Part shown: positions 28,416 to 38,107 of the stretch, one piece after another | How positions within the stretch are numbered: position 1 is the first letter of the stretch | Layout of the letters: the number at the start of each line of letters is the position of its first letter | From: Xanthomonas codiaei | GTDB taxonomy: Bacteria > Pseudomonadota > Gammaproteobacteria > Xanthomonadales > Xanthomonadaceae | Length of the DNA: 64,000 bases | Direction of reading: 5' to 3' | Assembly (NCBI RefSeq): GCF_002939785.1 | Contig: NZ_MDEC01000016.1 | Location: 1 to 64,000 of the forward strand | Made by a program: the position numbers and the translations under genes | The notes under the pieces: generated by a model | Told to the model about the DNA's origin: nothing | Database searches by the model: none | What the model saw: the letters and a program-made list of their open reading frames with translations, nothing else

Positions 28416-29324
28416 TCAGTCGCTAGCGTGTGTGCTGTCGGCGGCGGCGTGCCAGGCGCTGGAATCAGCTGTGGGGGCGTCGGCGCCGCGGCCGAGCGCG
28501 AGGAAATCGAACAGGGCGCGGTCGGCCAATTGCTCGGGCCGCACCTCGCCCAATGCACGCGCAATCTGTTCCACCCGCCCCGGATGGTCGCGGTCCCATT
28601 GCTGCAGCATGCGGCCCACCTGCTGGCGTTGCAGGTTTTCCTGGCTGCCGCACAGGTTGCACGGAATGATCGGGAACTGGCGCAGCTGTGCGTAGGCGGC
28701 GATATCGGCTTCGCGCACGTAGGCCAGCGGGCGGATCACTACGTGCGCACCGTCGTCGCTGCGCAGCTTGGGCGCCATCGCGGCCAGGCGCGCGTGGTGG
28801 AACAGGTTCATGAAGAACGTGGCGACGATGTCGTCGCGGTGGTGGCCGAGCGCGATCTTGGTCACCCCATGCGCCTGCGCGTAGGCGTACAAGGCGCCGC
28901 GCCGCAGCCGCGAGCACAGCGAGCACATGGTCTTGCCGGCGGGAATCACCCGGCTGACCACCGAATAGGTGTCCTGCTCGATGATGTCGAACGGCACGCC
29001 CTGCTCGCGCAGATAGCTGGGCAGCACCTCGGCGGGGAACTCCGGCTGCTTCTGGTCCAGGTTCACCGCCACCAGCGTGAACGGCACCGGCGCCTTGCGC
29101 TGCAATTGCAGCAGCATGTCCAGCAAGGTGTAGCTATCCTTGCCGCCGGACAGGCACACCATCACCTTGTCGCCGGCGGCGATCATGCCGAAGTCGGCGA
29201 TCGCCTGGCCCACCTGGCGCTGCAGCCGTTTGCCCAGGCGCAGCTGATCGGACGGCAACCGCTGGCGCGGGTTGCGCGGCGCGGGGTCGGCCAGGGGTTG
29301 CGGCAGCGGCAGGACAGCGGTCAT
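28416..29324 (-). CDS. ttcA: tRNA 2-thiocytidine biosynthesis protein TtcA
   Basis: A 302-residue PP-loop ATPase with the SGGKDS signature at residues 59-64, one CxxC pair in TMCSLC (near residue 140) and a second in PCNLCG (near residue 223). These cysteines hold the iron-sulfur cluster. It thiolates cytidine 32 of certain tRNAs in the cytoplasm. The start at 29324 was chosen because the N-terminus [11 protein letters not shown] leads straight into the domain; longer frames run into the REP hairpins upstream. Confidence 0.94.
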   Translation of the reverse strand: MTAVLPLPQPLADPAPRNPRQRLPSDQLRLGKRLQRQVGQAIADFGMIAAGDKVMVCLSGGKDSYTLLDMLLQLQRKAPVPFTLVAVNLDQKQPEFPAEVLPSYLREQGVPFDIIEQDTYSVVSRVIPAGKTMCSLCSRLRRGALYAYAQAHGVTKIALGHHRDDIVATFFMNLFHHARLAAMAPKLRSDDGAHVVIRPLAYVREADIAAYAQLRQFPIIPCNLCGSQENLQRQQVGRMLQQWDRDHPGRVEQIARALGEVRPEQLADRALFDFLALGRGADAPTADSSAWHAAADSTHASD

Positions 29325-29384
29325 GAGCCGCCCATTGTAGCTGCCGGGGGGAGTGGGATTGGGATTTGGTGGTGAGGCCAGAGT

Positions 29385-29570
29385 GGCTGCCCCCATCCGC
29401 CCTTCGGGCACCTTCCCCCGTGAACGGGGGAAGGGAGAGAGCCCTCGTCCACGGCTGAGTGCCTCGCACCCGGCCATTTCCCGGCAGTCTCCCCTCCTGA
29501 TGATCACTCGCCTGATGGTTTCCCTCTCCCGCACGCGGGAGAGGGTGCCCGAAGGGCGGGTGAGGGCCTT
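29385..29570. repeat. Pair of REP-like hairpins upstream of xylA
   Basis: Two perfect 11-base stems lie in opposite orientation: arms at 29411-29421/29424-29434 (CCTTCCCCCGT) and 29522-29532/29535-29545 (CCCTCTCCCGC). They are flanked by the CATCCGCCCTTCGGGCACC and GTGCCCGAAGGGCGGGTGAG tails also seen at 13690-13982. They lie between the divergent ttcA and xylA genes. Confidence 0.85.
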
Positions 29571-29751
29571 ACGTGCCAACCCACCAACCGCCAGCCATCA
29601 CCACACCTTGCCGCTAAGCAAGAGCTCGCATCTCGCAGCGCAGCAAGCCTTTCGGCGGCGGGCTGGGTAAAGTCCGTAGGACCGTTTCAGCTGGGATCGG
29701 CATGACACCTTCGGCTTCGCTGCATGGCGCGGCTTTTTTCAGTCGGTTTTT

Positions 29752-29765
29752 TGGTAGCGCTAACA
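29752..29765 (+). promoter_or_regulatory. xyl-box operator upstream of xylA
   Basis: TGGTAGCGCTAACA, a near-palindrome, lies 129 bases before the xylA start. The same 14 bases occur at 58377-58390 before the TonB-receptor gene. It matches the xyl-box described for XylR of X. campestris, a LacI-type repressor, whose gene lies just beyond xylA. Confidence 0.88.
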
Positions 29766-29894
29766 TTCCGTGCATTGCGTTGCAACAGATCCGCTGCAGG
29801 GACGCGGCACCACCGATCGTTGTGCGTGCCAGCGCCGCAGTGTGTCGATGCCATCCCTCTCCCCCATGGTCCCCTTTCTGCAGGAGTTCACCCC

Positions 29895-31232
29895 ATGAGC
29901 AACACCGTCTACATCGGCGCCAAGGAATACTTTCCCGGCATCGGCAAGATCGGCTTCGAAGGCCGCGATTCGGACAACCCGCTGGCGTTCAAGGTCTACG
30001 ACGCCAACAAGACCATCGGCGACAAGACCATGGCCGAGCACCTGCGCTTTGCGGTGGCCTACTGGCACAGCTTCTGCGGCAACGGCGCCGACCCGTTCGG
30101 CCCGGGCACGCGTGCGTATCCGTGGGATGTGGGCAACACCGCGCTGGCACGTGCCGAAGCCAAGTCCGATGCCGCCTTCGAGTTCTTCACCAAGCTCGGC
30201 GTGCCGTACTACTGCTTCCACGACGTGGACCTGGCGCCGGATGCCGATGACATCGGCGAGTACGAAAAGAATCTGGCCCACATGGTGGGCATCGCCAAGC
30301 AGCGCCAGGCCGACACCGGCATCAAGCTGCTGTGGGGCACCGCCAACCTGTTCTCGCACCCGCGCTACATGAATGGCGCATCGACCAACCCGGACTTCAA
30401 CGTGGTCGCGCGTGCGGCGGTGCAGGTCAAGGCCGCCATCGATGCCACCGTTGCATTGGGCGGCGAAAACTACGTGTTCTGGGGCGGCCGCGAAGGCTAT
30501 GCCTGCCTGCACAACACCCAGATGAAGCGCGAGCAGGACAACATGGCGCGCTTTTTGACCCTGGCACGTGACTACGGCCGCGCGATCGGCTTCAAGGGCA
30601 ATTTCCTGATCGAGCCCAAGCCAATGGAGCCGATGAAGCACCAGTACGACTTCGACAGCGCCACGGTGATCGGCTTCCTGCGTCAACACGGCCTGGACCA
30701 GGACTTCAAGCTCAATATCGAAGCCAACCACGCCACGCTCTCGGGCCACAGCTTCGAGCACGACCTGCAGGTCGCCTCCGATGCCGGCCTGCTGGGCAGC
30801 ATCGACGCCAACCGCGGCAACCCGCAGAACGGCTGGGACACCGACCAGTTCCCGACCGACCTGTACGACACCGTCGGCGCGATGCTGGTGGTGCTGCGCC
30901 AGGGCGGCCTGGCACCGGGCGGCCTGAATTTCGACGCCAAGGTGCGCCGCGAATCGTCCGACCCGCAGGACCTGTTCCTGGCGCATATCGGCGGCATGGA
31001 CGCGTTCGCACGCGGGCTGGAAGTGGCCAACGCGCTGCTGACCTCCTCGCCGCTGGAAACCTGGCGCGCCGAGCGCTACGCCAGCTTCGACAGCGGCGCC
31101 GGTGCGGACTTCGCCGCGGGCAAGAGCACGCTGGCGGACCTGGCCAGCTACGCCGCCGGCCATGCGCCCACGCAGATCAGCGGCCGCCAGGAAGCCTACG
31201 AAAACCTGATCAATCAGTATCTGACGCGTTGA
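29895..31232 (+). CDS. xylA: Xylose isomerase
   Basis: A 445-residue class II xylose isomerase starting [19 protein letters not shown]. Motifs include [18 protein letters not shown] and [16 protein letters not shown], which carry the catalytic His and the metal-binding Glu and Asp residues. It converts D-xylose to D-xylulose in the cytoplasm, the entry of xylose into the pentose phosphate pathway. A good AGGAG lies 8 bases before the ATG at 29895. The xyl-box 129 bases upstream and the convergent xylR indicate control by XylR and xylose. No xylulokinase gene is in the window. Confidence 0.96.
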   Translation: MSNTVYIGAKEYFPGIGKIGFEGRDSDNPLAFKVYDANKTIGDKTMAEHLRFAVAYWHSFCGNGADPFGPGTRAYPWDVGNTALARAEAKSDAAFEFFTKLGVPYYCFHDVDLAPDADDIGEYEKNLAHMVGIAKQRQADTGIKLLWGTANLFSHPRYMNGASTNPDFNVVARAAVQVKAAIDATVALGGENYVFWGGREGYACLHNTQMKREQDNMARFLTLARDYGRAIGFKGNFLIEPKPMEPMKHQYDFDSATVIGFLRQHGLDQDFKLNIEANHATLSGHSFEHDLQVASDAGLLGSIDANRGNPQNGWDTDQFPTDLYDTVGAMLVVLRQGGLAPGGLNFDAKVRRESSDPQDLFLAHIGGMDAFARGLEVANALLTSSPLETWRAERYASFDSGAGADFAAGKSTLADLASYAAGHAPTQISGRQEAYENLINQYLTR

Positions 31233-31447
31233 TCCACATGCACGCGCTGGTGGCAGTGCGTGTGCGTTGGCTGCATGCGTTGCGGGCGCGGCGCATGCAG
31301 GAGCAGGCGAGACAGGAAAAGCCAGTGGCGCGAATGCGTACCTGCCAGCAGACGATAGGTGCTTGGGTGGGTCCACAGTCCGACCAGGTCGGCGACCGAC
31401 ACCGGCTGCGGTAGCCCACCGGCTGCGCAGCCTTCCCGCAGCGCTCT

Positions 31448-32515
31448 CTATTCGGCCGGATCGACGGATGTCGGCGCGGCCACCGAATCCCGCTTGACCA
31501 GCAGGTGCGCGACCACATGATCGACCATCTTCGGCGTCCGCTCCTTGGCGCGTATCGTCTTCAGCAGGATGTCCAGTGCGGCATCGGCCATGGCCGCGAT
31601 GGGTTGCTGCACCGTGGTGAGCTCGGGCCAGACGGCGGTGGCGGCGGAGGTGTCGTCGAACCCCACTACCGACAGGTCACGCGGCACATCCATGCCGCGC
31701 CGATGCGCCACCGAAATGGCGGCGGCGGCCATATCGTCGTTGCTGGCGAAGATCGCGCTGGGGCGGCGCTTGCGTGCCAGCAACTTTTCCGCGGCCAGCA
31801 ACCCCGAGCGGTAGGTGTAGTCGCCCGGTTGCACCAGATGCCGGTCCAGCCGCAGACCGGCGTCGGACAAGGCGGCCTGGAATCCTTCGAAGCGCCGCGT
31901 GCTGGCCGACAGGTTGGGATGGCCGGCGATATAGCCGATACGCGTATGCCCCTGTGCGATCAGATGCTCGGTGATTTCCTTGGCGGCAGCGAATTCGTCG
32001 ATGCGCACGCACGCCACATCGGGGCTGAAATGATTGGAGGCGATCGCCACCACCGGCACCTTGGCGCGCACCAGTTCCAGCACCGCAGCGCGCGACTCGC
32101 ACAACGGCGGCGGCAGGATGACGCCGGCCACGCCTTTGGCGAGCTTGCGGGCGGCACGGCGCTCGGCATCGGCATCCAGATCGTCCCAGCAATCGATCAC
32201 CAGCTGGATCGAGGTGCGCGACGCCACCCGCAACACGCCGAGCAACAATTCGCGCAGGTAGGCGCCGCTGGGGTCGCTGTAGATCAGCGCGATGCGCGTG
32301 CTTTGCGCGGCGGCCAGCGCGCTGGCGGCCAGGTTGGGCGTGTAACCGAGCTTGTCGACGGCACGCATGACGCGCTCGCGGGTGGCCTCGCGCACACTGC
32401 CGTTGTTGTTGACCACGCGCGAGACCGTCATCGGCGACACTTTCGCCAGCGCCGCCACCTCGTCGATGGTGGTCGCGCGGCTGGTGCGGCGGACCGATTT
32501 CCTGACCTTCTCCAA
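31448..32515 (-). CDS. xylR: LacI-family repressor XylR of the xylan locus
   Basis: A 355-residue LacI/GalR regulator. The helix-turn-helix is TTIDEVAALAKVSPMTVSRVVNNN (about residues 15-38), followed by hinge helix region YTPNLAASALAAAQ and a periplasmic-binding-protein-like effector domain with VVGFDDTSAATAVWPELTTV. It is expected to bind the xyl-boxes upstream of xylA and between exuT and the TonB-receptor gene, and to be released by xylose or a xylo-oligosaccharide. No ATG fits. A TTG at 32515 has AAGAGG six bases upstream and gives a normal length, so I chose it. A TTG at 32530 is an alternative, and an ATG at 32650 would add 45 unlikely residues. Confidence 0.9.
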   Translation of the reverse strand: MEKVRKSVRRTSRATTIDEVAALAKVSPMTVSRVVNNNGSVREATRERVMRAVDKLGYTPNLAASALAAAQSTRIALIYSDPSGAYLRELLLGVLRVASRTSIQLVIDCWDDLDADAERRAARKLAKGVAGVILPPPLCESRAAVLELVRAKVPVVAIASNHFSPDVACVRIDEFAAAKEITEHLIAQGHTRIGYIAGHPNLSASTRRFEGFQAALSDAGLRLDRHLVQPGDYTYRSGLLAAEKLLARKRRPSAIFASNDDMAAAAISVAHRRGMDVPRDLSVVGFDDTSAATAVWPELTTVQQPIAAMADAALDILLKTIRAKERTPKMVDHVVAHLLVKRDSVAAPTSVDPAE

Positions 32516-32676
32516 GCGTGGCCTCTTCAAGTGAGTGCGGAAGCTGCACGATGCATACCGACTGCGGCAATGACGTCCGCACCCACGGCATACACGACGA
32601 TGCGCGCCATGGTACCGGGAAGCAGACAGAGCGGCGAGACGCGCAATCATGCGTCACACGCAGTGGAGCGGATGGC

Positions 32677-34878
32677 ATGAGCAGGCAGGCAAGCAGCGGT
32701 GATCGCGTCCCGATGGCGGTACGGTTATTGCTGGGGTTGATGCTGCTCTGCGGCGTGTTCCTGCCCGCTGCGCAGGTGCATGCCGAGGATGGCTACGAGC
32801 TGTGGTTGCGCTACCAGCCGGTGCACAACGCCACGGCATTGCGCGAACACACCCAGGCACTGGTGGTCGCTGGCGACTCACCCACGCTGCAGGCCGCGCG
32901 CCAGGAGCTGGAACGTGGCCTGCAGGGCCTGCTGGGCGCCGCGCCGCAACCCACCGATGCGGTGACGCGCGACGGTACGCTGCTGCTGGGTCCGTCCAAT
33001 GCGCCACAGGTGGCAGCCCTGAAACTGCGTACCGCCGATCTTGGGCGCGAGGGCTACCTGATCCAGTCGCTCAACGTGGACGGCCACCGCAGCATCGCGA
33101 TCGTGGGCGGCAGCGATATCGGTGCGCTGTACGGCGCATTTCATCTCCTGCGTCTGCTGCAGACCGGCCAGGCGCTTAGCGCACTGAACGTGCGTGAGGC
33201 GCCGCGGCTGCAGCTGCGCATGCTCAATCACTGGGACAATCTCGATGGCGTGGTGGAGCGCGGCTACGCCGGCGCCTCGCTGTGGAACTGGCAGACCTTG
33301 CCGGGCTATCTGGATCCGCGCTACACCGATTACGCACGCGCCAATGCCTCGCTGGGCATCAATGGAACCGTGCTCAACAATGTCAACGCCAAGGCCTGGA
33401 GCCTGACGCCGCAGTATCTGGACAAGGCCGCCGCGCTGGCCAAGGTATTTCGGCCGTATGGCATCCGCGTGTTTCTCAGCGCCCGCTTCAGTGCGCCGAT
33501 CGAGATCGGCGGGCTGCCCACCGCCGACCCGCTCGACCCGCAGGTGCAGCGCTGGTGGCGTGACACCGCCGATGCGATCTATGCGCGCATTCCGGATTTC
33601 GGCGGGTTTCTGGTCAAGGCTAATTCCGAAGGGCAGCCCGGCCCGCAGGATTACCGGCGCACGCATGCCGATGGCGCGAACCTGCTGGCCGCTACGCTGG
33701 CGCCGCATGGTGGCGTGGTGATGTGGCGCGCATTCGTGTATTCGCACGAGCAACCCGACGACCGCGCCAAGCAGGCGTATAGCGAATTCATGCCGCTCGA
33801 TGGGGCGTTTGCCGACAACGTGATCGTGCAGGTGAAGAACGGCGCCATCGATTTCCAGCCGCGCGAGCCCTTTCATCCGTTGTTCGGCGCGATGCGCAAG
33901 ACGCCGCTGATGCCGGAGTTCCAGATCACCAAGGAGTATCTAGGCTTTTCGACGCATCTGGCGTATCTGGGCAGCTTGTTCGCCGAGACCTTGCAGGCCG
34001 ATACCTATGCGCGCGGCAAGGGCTCGACCGTCGCGAAAACGGTGGATGGCAGCGTGTTCAACGATGCCAAACGCACGCGGCTGACCGGCATCGCCGGCGT
34101 GGCCAACATCGGCGCCGACCGCAACTGGAGCGGCTCGATCTTCGACCAGGCCAACTGGTATGCGTACGGGCGGCTGGCCTGGGATCCGCAGCTGTCGCCG
34201 CAAGCGATCGCGCAGGACTGGGTGCGCATGACGTTGTCCAACGACCCGTCCGTGGTCACGCCGGTGGTGGGCATGATGCTGCGTTCGCGCGAGGCGGTGG
34301 TGGACTACATGACCCCGCTAGGCCTGCACCACCTGATGGGACGCGGCCACCATTACGGCCCGGCGCCCTGGGACGCCGGCAGCGAGCGGCCCGATTGGGA
34401 CCCGGTGTATTACCACCGCGCCGACCGCAACGGCATTGGCTTCGACCGCAGCGCCAGCGGCAGCAACGCGGCCGCGCAATATGCCGCACCGGTGGCGCGG
34501 GTGTTCGGCGATGTGCGACGCGTACCCGAACGGTATCTGCTCTGGTTCCATCACGTCTCCTGGGACCGGCGCATGGCCTCCGAACGTCCGCTCTGGAACG
34601 AGCTGGTGTGGCATTACGACCATGGCGTGGACGAGGTGCGCGCGATGCGGGCGACCTGGCAAGGCCTGGCTGGCAGGATCGATGCCCAACGCTATCAGCA
34701 GGTCGCCGAGTTTCTGGCGATCCAGCAGGACGAAGCGCAGTGGTGGCGCGATGCCAGCATCGCCTATTTCCAGAGCGTGTCCGGGCGCGCCCTGCCGCCA
34801 GGCGTGGCCGCGCCGGCGCATCCGCTGGCCTACTACCAGGGCCTGAAATTTCCGTACGCGCCGGGTAACCCGAAATGA
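32677..34878 (+). CDS. agu67A: GH67 alpha-glucuronidase
   Basis: A 733-residue GH67 enzyme with an N-terminal hydrophobic export segment (VRLLLGLMLLCGVFLPAAQVHA) and the three family parts: an N-terminal beta domain, a central TIM barrel with GFLVKANSEGQPGPQDY (catalytic Glu) and VMWRAFVY, and a helical C-terminal domain with DYMTPLGLHHLMGRGHHYGP. It removes (4-O-methyl)glucuronic acid from the non-reducing end of aldouronic acids, here probably in the periplasm. First gene of a five-gene operon; its stop overlaps the next start (ATGA). The ATG at 32677 has GGAG upstream. No perfect xyl-box was visible before it. Confidence 0.94.
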   Translation: MSRQASSGDRVPMAVRLLLGLMLLCGVFLPAAQVHAEDGYELWLRYQPVHNATALREHTQALVVAGDSPTLQAARQELERGLQGLLGAAPQPTDAVTRDGTLLLGPSNAPQVAALKLRTADLGREGYLIQSLNVDGHRSIAIVGGSDIGALYGAFHLLRLLQTGQALSALNVREAPRLQLRMLNHWDNLDGVVERGYAGASLWNWQTLPGYLDPRYTDYARANASLGINGTVLNNVNAKAWSLTPQYLDKAAALAKVFRPYGIRVFLSARFSAPIEIGGLPTADPLDPQVQRWWRDTADAIYARIPDFGGFLVKANSEGQPGPQDYRRTHADGANLLAATLAPHGGVVMWRAFVYSHEQPDDRAKQAYSEFMPLDGAFADNVIVQVKNGAIDFQPREPFHPLFGAMRKTPLMPEFQITKEYLGFSTHLAYLGSLFAETLQADTYARGKGSTVAKTVDGSVFNDAKRTRLTGIAGVANIGADRNWSGSIFDQANWYAYGRLAWDPQLSPQAIAQDWVRMTLSNDPSVVTPVVGMMLRSREAVVDYMTPLGLHHLMGRGHHYGPAPWDAGSERPDWDPVYYHRADRNGIGFDRSASGSNAAAQYAAPVARVFGDVRRVPERYLLWFHHVSWDRRMASERPLWNELVWHYDHGVDEVRAMRATWQGLAGRIDAQRYQQVAEFLAIQQDEAQWWRDASIAYFQSVSGRALPPGVAAPAHPLAYYQGLKFPYAPGNPK

Positions 34879-36836
34879 AACTGCGTGGTGTGCCTCTGCT
34901 GTTTGCTACCGCTGCCGCGCTCGCAACCGATGCGGCCTGCGCCGCCGATGCGCCGCTGCTGCATCCGCTGTTCCAGGAGCATATGGTGCTGCAGCGCGAT
35001 GCGCCGATCCGGGTGTGGGGCGATGCGGCGCCGGGCACGCGCGTGCGCGTGCAACTGGATGCGCAGCAGCGACAGGTGCGCGCGGACCGCCAGGGCCACT
35101 GGCAGGCGCAGCTGCCTGCCCATGCGGCCGGTGGGCCGTACACGCTGACCGCCAGCACCGAGCATGGCACCACGCAACAGGTCGACGATGTGCTGATCGG
35201 CGATGTGTGGCTGTGTTCGGGCCAGTCCAACATGGAATTGCAGGTGCATCGCACGCTGGATGCGCGCAGCGAGATCGCCGATGCCGACCAACCAGCCATC
35301 CGCATGTTCAAGGTGCCGGCGCAGTCCAGCCCCACGCCACAGCGCGACTTTAGCGGCGTGGCGCAATGGCAGCCGACCACGCCGGAAACGGTGAAGGACT
35401 TTTCGGCGGCGTGTTACTACTTCGCGCGCGAACTGCGCAAGACCGTCTCCGTGCCGATGGGTTTGATCAACGCCTCGTGGGGCGGCTCGCAGCTGCAAGC
35501 CTGGATCGGCGAGGCGGCGCTGCGCGCGGCCGGCGACGATGGCCCGGCGCTGGATGTGCTGGCACGTTATGCCGGCAGCCCGACGGACGCGGCGCCGCGC
35601 TGGGCACGGCTGTGGGAAGCGTGGTGGCACGCGCATGGCGAAGGCGAGCCGTGGCAGCCGGATGCGCCAGGCGCGTGGCAACCCGCACCCGCCGCGCTGG
35701 GCGCGTGGGACGACTGGGGCGTGCCGCAGCTGGTGGGTTTCAACGGCATGGTCTGGTATCGCACCAGCGTGGAGCTGACGCCCGCGCAGGCGGCGCAGGA
35801 GGCGACGCTGGTGCTGGGTCCGGTGGACGAGCTGGACCAGACCTGGGTCAACGGTGTTGGCGTGGGCAGCAGCTACGGGGCCGATCAACCGCGCCGCTAT
35901 GCGCTGCCGCGCGGCCATCTGCATGCCGGGCGCAACAGCATCGTGCTCAACGTGCTCAACACCTATCGCCGTGGTGGATTGCTGGGCGACGCGTCCTCGC
36001 GCGCGCTGCAGTTCGCCGATGGCAGCACGCTGCCGCTGACCGCGCCGTGGCAGTACCGCATCGTGCCGCCGCAGCTGGGCTCGCCGCCGCGCGCGCCGTG
36101 GTCCTCGGCCGCAGGGCTGACCACCTTGTACAACGGCATGATCGCCCCGCTCGGCCATCTCGGCCTGCGCGGAGTGCTGTGGTACCAGGGCGAATCCAAT
36201 GCCGGCGATGCGGCGCATTATCCGGCCTTGCTGGATGCCTGGCGGCGCGACTGGCGCGGCCGCTTCGGTGCGCAGCTGCCGCTGCTGATCGTGCAGCTGG
36301 CCAACTACGGCGCGCCGCCCATCCAGCCGGTGGAGAGCGGCTGGGCGCAGCTGCGCGAGGCGCAGCGCCGCGTCGTGGCCGAAGACGCGCATGCCGGCCT
36401 GGCAGTGGCCATCGATATCGGCGACCGCTACGACATCCACCCGGCCAACAAGCAGGAACTGGGTCGGCGGCTGGCACGCGCGGCCCGGCATGTGGTGTAT
36501 GGCGAGGCGATCGCACCCTCGGGCCCGGTACCACGGTCCGTGCAGCGCGATGGCGATAACGTACGCATCGTCTTCGACGAGGTGGACACCACGCTGCTGA
36601 GCTACAGCAGCGATGCGCCGATCGGCTTCGAAATCTGCGGCGCAGCGGCCGGCAGCTGCCGCTATGCCAGCGCGCGCGTGCAGGAGCGCGTGGTCAGCCT
36701 GCGCGTCCCCTCCGGCGTGGAGGCGACGCGGGTGCGCTACTGCTGGGCCGACAGCCCGGTGTGCACGCTGTACGACCGCAGCGGCCTGCCGGCTGGCCCG
36801 TTCGAATTCCCCATCACCACCCCACCTTCCCCCTGA
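34875..36836 (+). CDS. Exported SGNH acetyl esterase (sialate O-acetylesterase-like)
   Basis: A 653-residue precursor with a signal peptide ending AACA-ADAP. It is of the sialate 9-O-acetylesterase type: block [11 protein letters not shown] (Ser nucleophile near residue 117), a jelly-roll-like insertion, [13 protein letters not shown] and a C-terminal catalytic Asp/His region with [15 protein letters not shown]. Within a xylan locus its job is most likely removal of acetyl groups from xylo-oligosaccharides in the periplasm. Relatives in xylan operons are acetylxylan esterases. The start codon overlaps the agu67A stop (ATGA). The substrate is an inference from context. Confidence 0.88.
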   Translation: MKLRGVPLLFATAAALATDAACAADAPLLHPLFQEHMVLQRDAPIRVWGDAAPGTRVRVQLDAQQRQVRADRQGHWQAQLPAHAAGGPYTLTASTEHGTTQQVDDVLIGDVWLCSGQSNMELQVHRTLDARSEIADADQPAIRMFKVPAQSSPTPQRDFSGVAQWQPTTPETVKDFSAACYYFARELRKTVSVPMGLINASWGGSQLQAWIGEAALRAAGDDGPALDVLARYAGSPTDAAPRWARLWEAWWHAHGEGEPWQPDAPGAWQPAPAALGAWDDWGVPQLVGFNGMVWYRTSVELTPAQAAQEATLVLGPVDELDQTWVNGVGVGSSYGADQPRRYALPRGHLHAGRNSIVLNVLNTYRRGGLLGDASSRALQFADGSTLPLTAPWQYRIVPPQLGSPPRAPWSSAAGLTTLYNGMIAPLGHLGLRGVLWYQGESNAGDAAHYPALLDAWRRDWRGRFGAQLPLLIVQLANYGAPPIQPVESGWAQLREAQRRVVAEDAHAGLAVAIDIGDRYDIHPANKQELGRRLARAARHVVYGEAIAPSGPVPRSVQRDGDNVRIVFDEVDTTLLSYSSDAPIGFEICGAAAGSCRYASARVQERVVSLRVPSGVEATRVRYCWADSPVCTLYDRSGLPAGPFEFPITTPPSP

Positions 36837-36847
36837 GCGAGATCACG

Positions 36848-38107
36848 ATGTCACAGACTTCCGACTCCCCTGCACCGCTGCAAGGTTCTGCCCGCGACCG
36901 CGAGATCGTCGAGGCGCGCGTCATCGTCACCTGCCCGGGGCGCAACTTCGTCACCTTGAAGATCCGCACCCGCTCAGGCATCACCGGGCTGGGCGATGCC
37001 ACGCTCAACGGCCGCGAGCTGGCAGTGGCGGCGTATCTGCAGGAGCATGTGGTGCCGAACCTGATCGGCCGCGATGCCGGGCGCATCGAGGACATCTGGC
37101 AGTTCTTCTACCGCGGTGCGTACTGGCGGCGTGGCCCGGTGACGATGAGCGCGATCGCTGCGGTGGACGTGGCGTTGTGGGACATTCTGGGCAAGATGGC
37201 CGGGCTGCCGCTGTACCAGTTGTTGGGCGGGCGCTCGCGCGAAGGTGCGCTGGTCTACGGCCATGCCAACGGTCGCGATATCGCCGAGACCAGCGATGAG
37301 GTGGGCCGCTTCCGCGAAATGGGCTTTATCGCCATCCGCGCGCAATGCGGCGTGCCCGGCATCAAGAAGACCTATGGCATCTCCAGCGGCGGCAAGCCGT
37401 ACGAGCCGGCCGAAAGCGAGCTGCCCGCCGAAACCGTGTGGTCCACGCCGCGCTACCTGGGGGTGGTGCCGAAGCTGTTCGAACAACTGCGCAACGACCA
37501 CGGCGATGAGATCGAGCTGCTGCACGATGCGCATCACCGGCTCACCCCGATCGAGGCCGCGCGCCTGGGCCGCGACCTGGAACCGTACCGTCTGTTCTGG
37601 CTGGAAGACGCCACGCCTGCGGAAAACCAGCGTGCGTTCGAGGTGATTCGCCAGCACACGGTCACGCCCTTGGCGGTGGGCGAAGTGTTCAATTCGATCT
37701 GGGACTGCAAGCACCTGATCGAACAGCAGCTGATCGACTACATCCGCACCACGATCGTGCACGCCGGCGGCATCACCCACGTGCGGCGGCTGGCCGATTT
37801 CGCGGCCTTGCATCAGGTGCGCACCGGCTTCCACGGCGCCACCGACCTGTCGCCGGTATGCATGGGCGCGGCGCTGCACTTCGATACCTGGGTGCCCAAC
37901 TTCGGCATCCAGGAATACATGTTCCATTCCGACGAGGCCAATGCGGTGTTCCCGCACGACTACGTGTTCCGCGACGGGCGCCTGCACTGCGGCGAAACCC
38001 CGGGGCATGGCGTGGACATCGACGAGGAGCTGGCAGCCAAGTATCCGTACGTGCCCAAGCAGTTGCCCATTGCACGCCTGGAAGACGGCGCGATGTGGGA
38101 TTGGTGA
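36848..38107 (+). CDS. manD: D-mannonate dehydratase, enolase superfamily (ManD type)
   Basis: A 419-residue enolase-superfamily dehydratase starting [13 protein letters not shown]. Metal ligands are expected in [15 protein letters not shown] (Asp), FWLEDATP (Glu) and AVGEVFNS (Glu); the catalytic Tyr/Arg loop and the ending ...MWDW are typical of ManD (formerly RspA-like). It dehydrates D-mannonate to 2-keto-3-deoxy-gluconate in the cytoplasm, after UxaC and UxuB act on glucuronate. It thus replaces the unrelated UxuA of E. coli, although Xanthomonas papers may call it uxuA. Eleven bases after the esterase gene, and its stop overlaps the next start by one base (TGATG). Confidence 0.92.
   Translation: MSQTSDSPAPLQGSARDREIVEARVIVTCPGRNFVTLKIRTRSGITGLGDATLNGRELAVAAYLQEHVVPNLIGRDAGRIEDIWQFFYRGAYWRRGPVTMSAIAAVDVALWDILGKMAGLPLYQLLGGRSREGALVYGHANGRDIAETSDEVGRFREMGFIAIRAQCGVPGIKKTYGISSGGKPYEPAESELPAETVWSTPRYLGVVPKLFEQLRNDHGDEIELLHDAHHRLTPIEAARLGRDLEPYRLFWLEDATPAENQRAFEVIRQHTVTPLAVGEVFNSIWDCKHLIEQQLIDYIRTTIVHAGGITHVRRLADFAALHQVRTGFHGATDLSPVCMGAALHFDTWVPNFGIQEYMFHSDEANAVFPHDYVFRDGRLHCGETPGHGVDIDEELAAKYPYVPKQLPIARLEDGAMWDW

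Noticed and set aside
32600-32640. TGGTACCGGGAAGCA upstream of agu67A as a degenerate xyl-box
   Set aside because: Only the first five bases match the operator and the palindrome is not kept.
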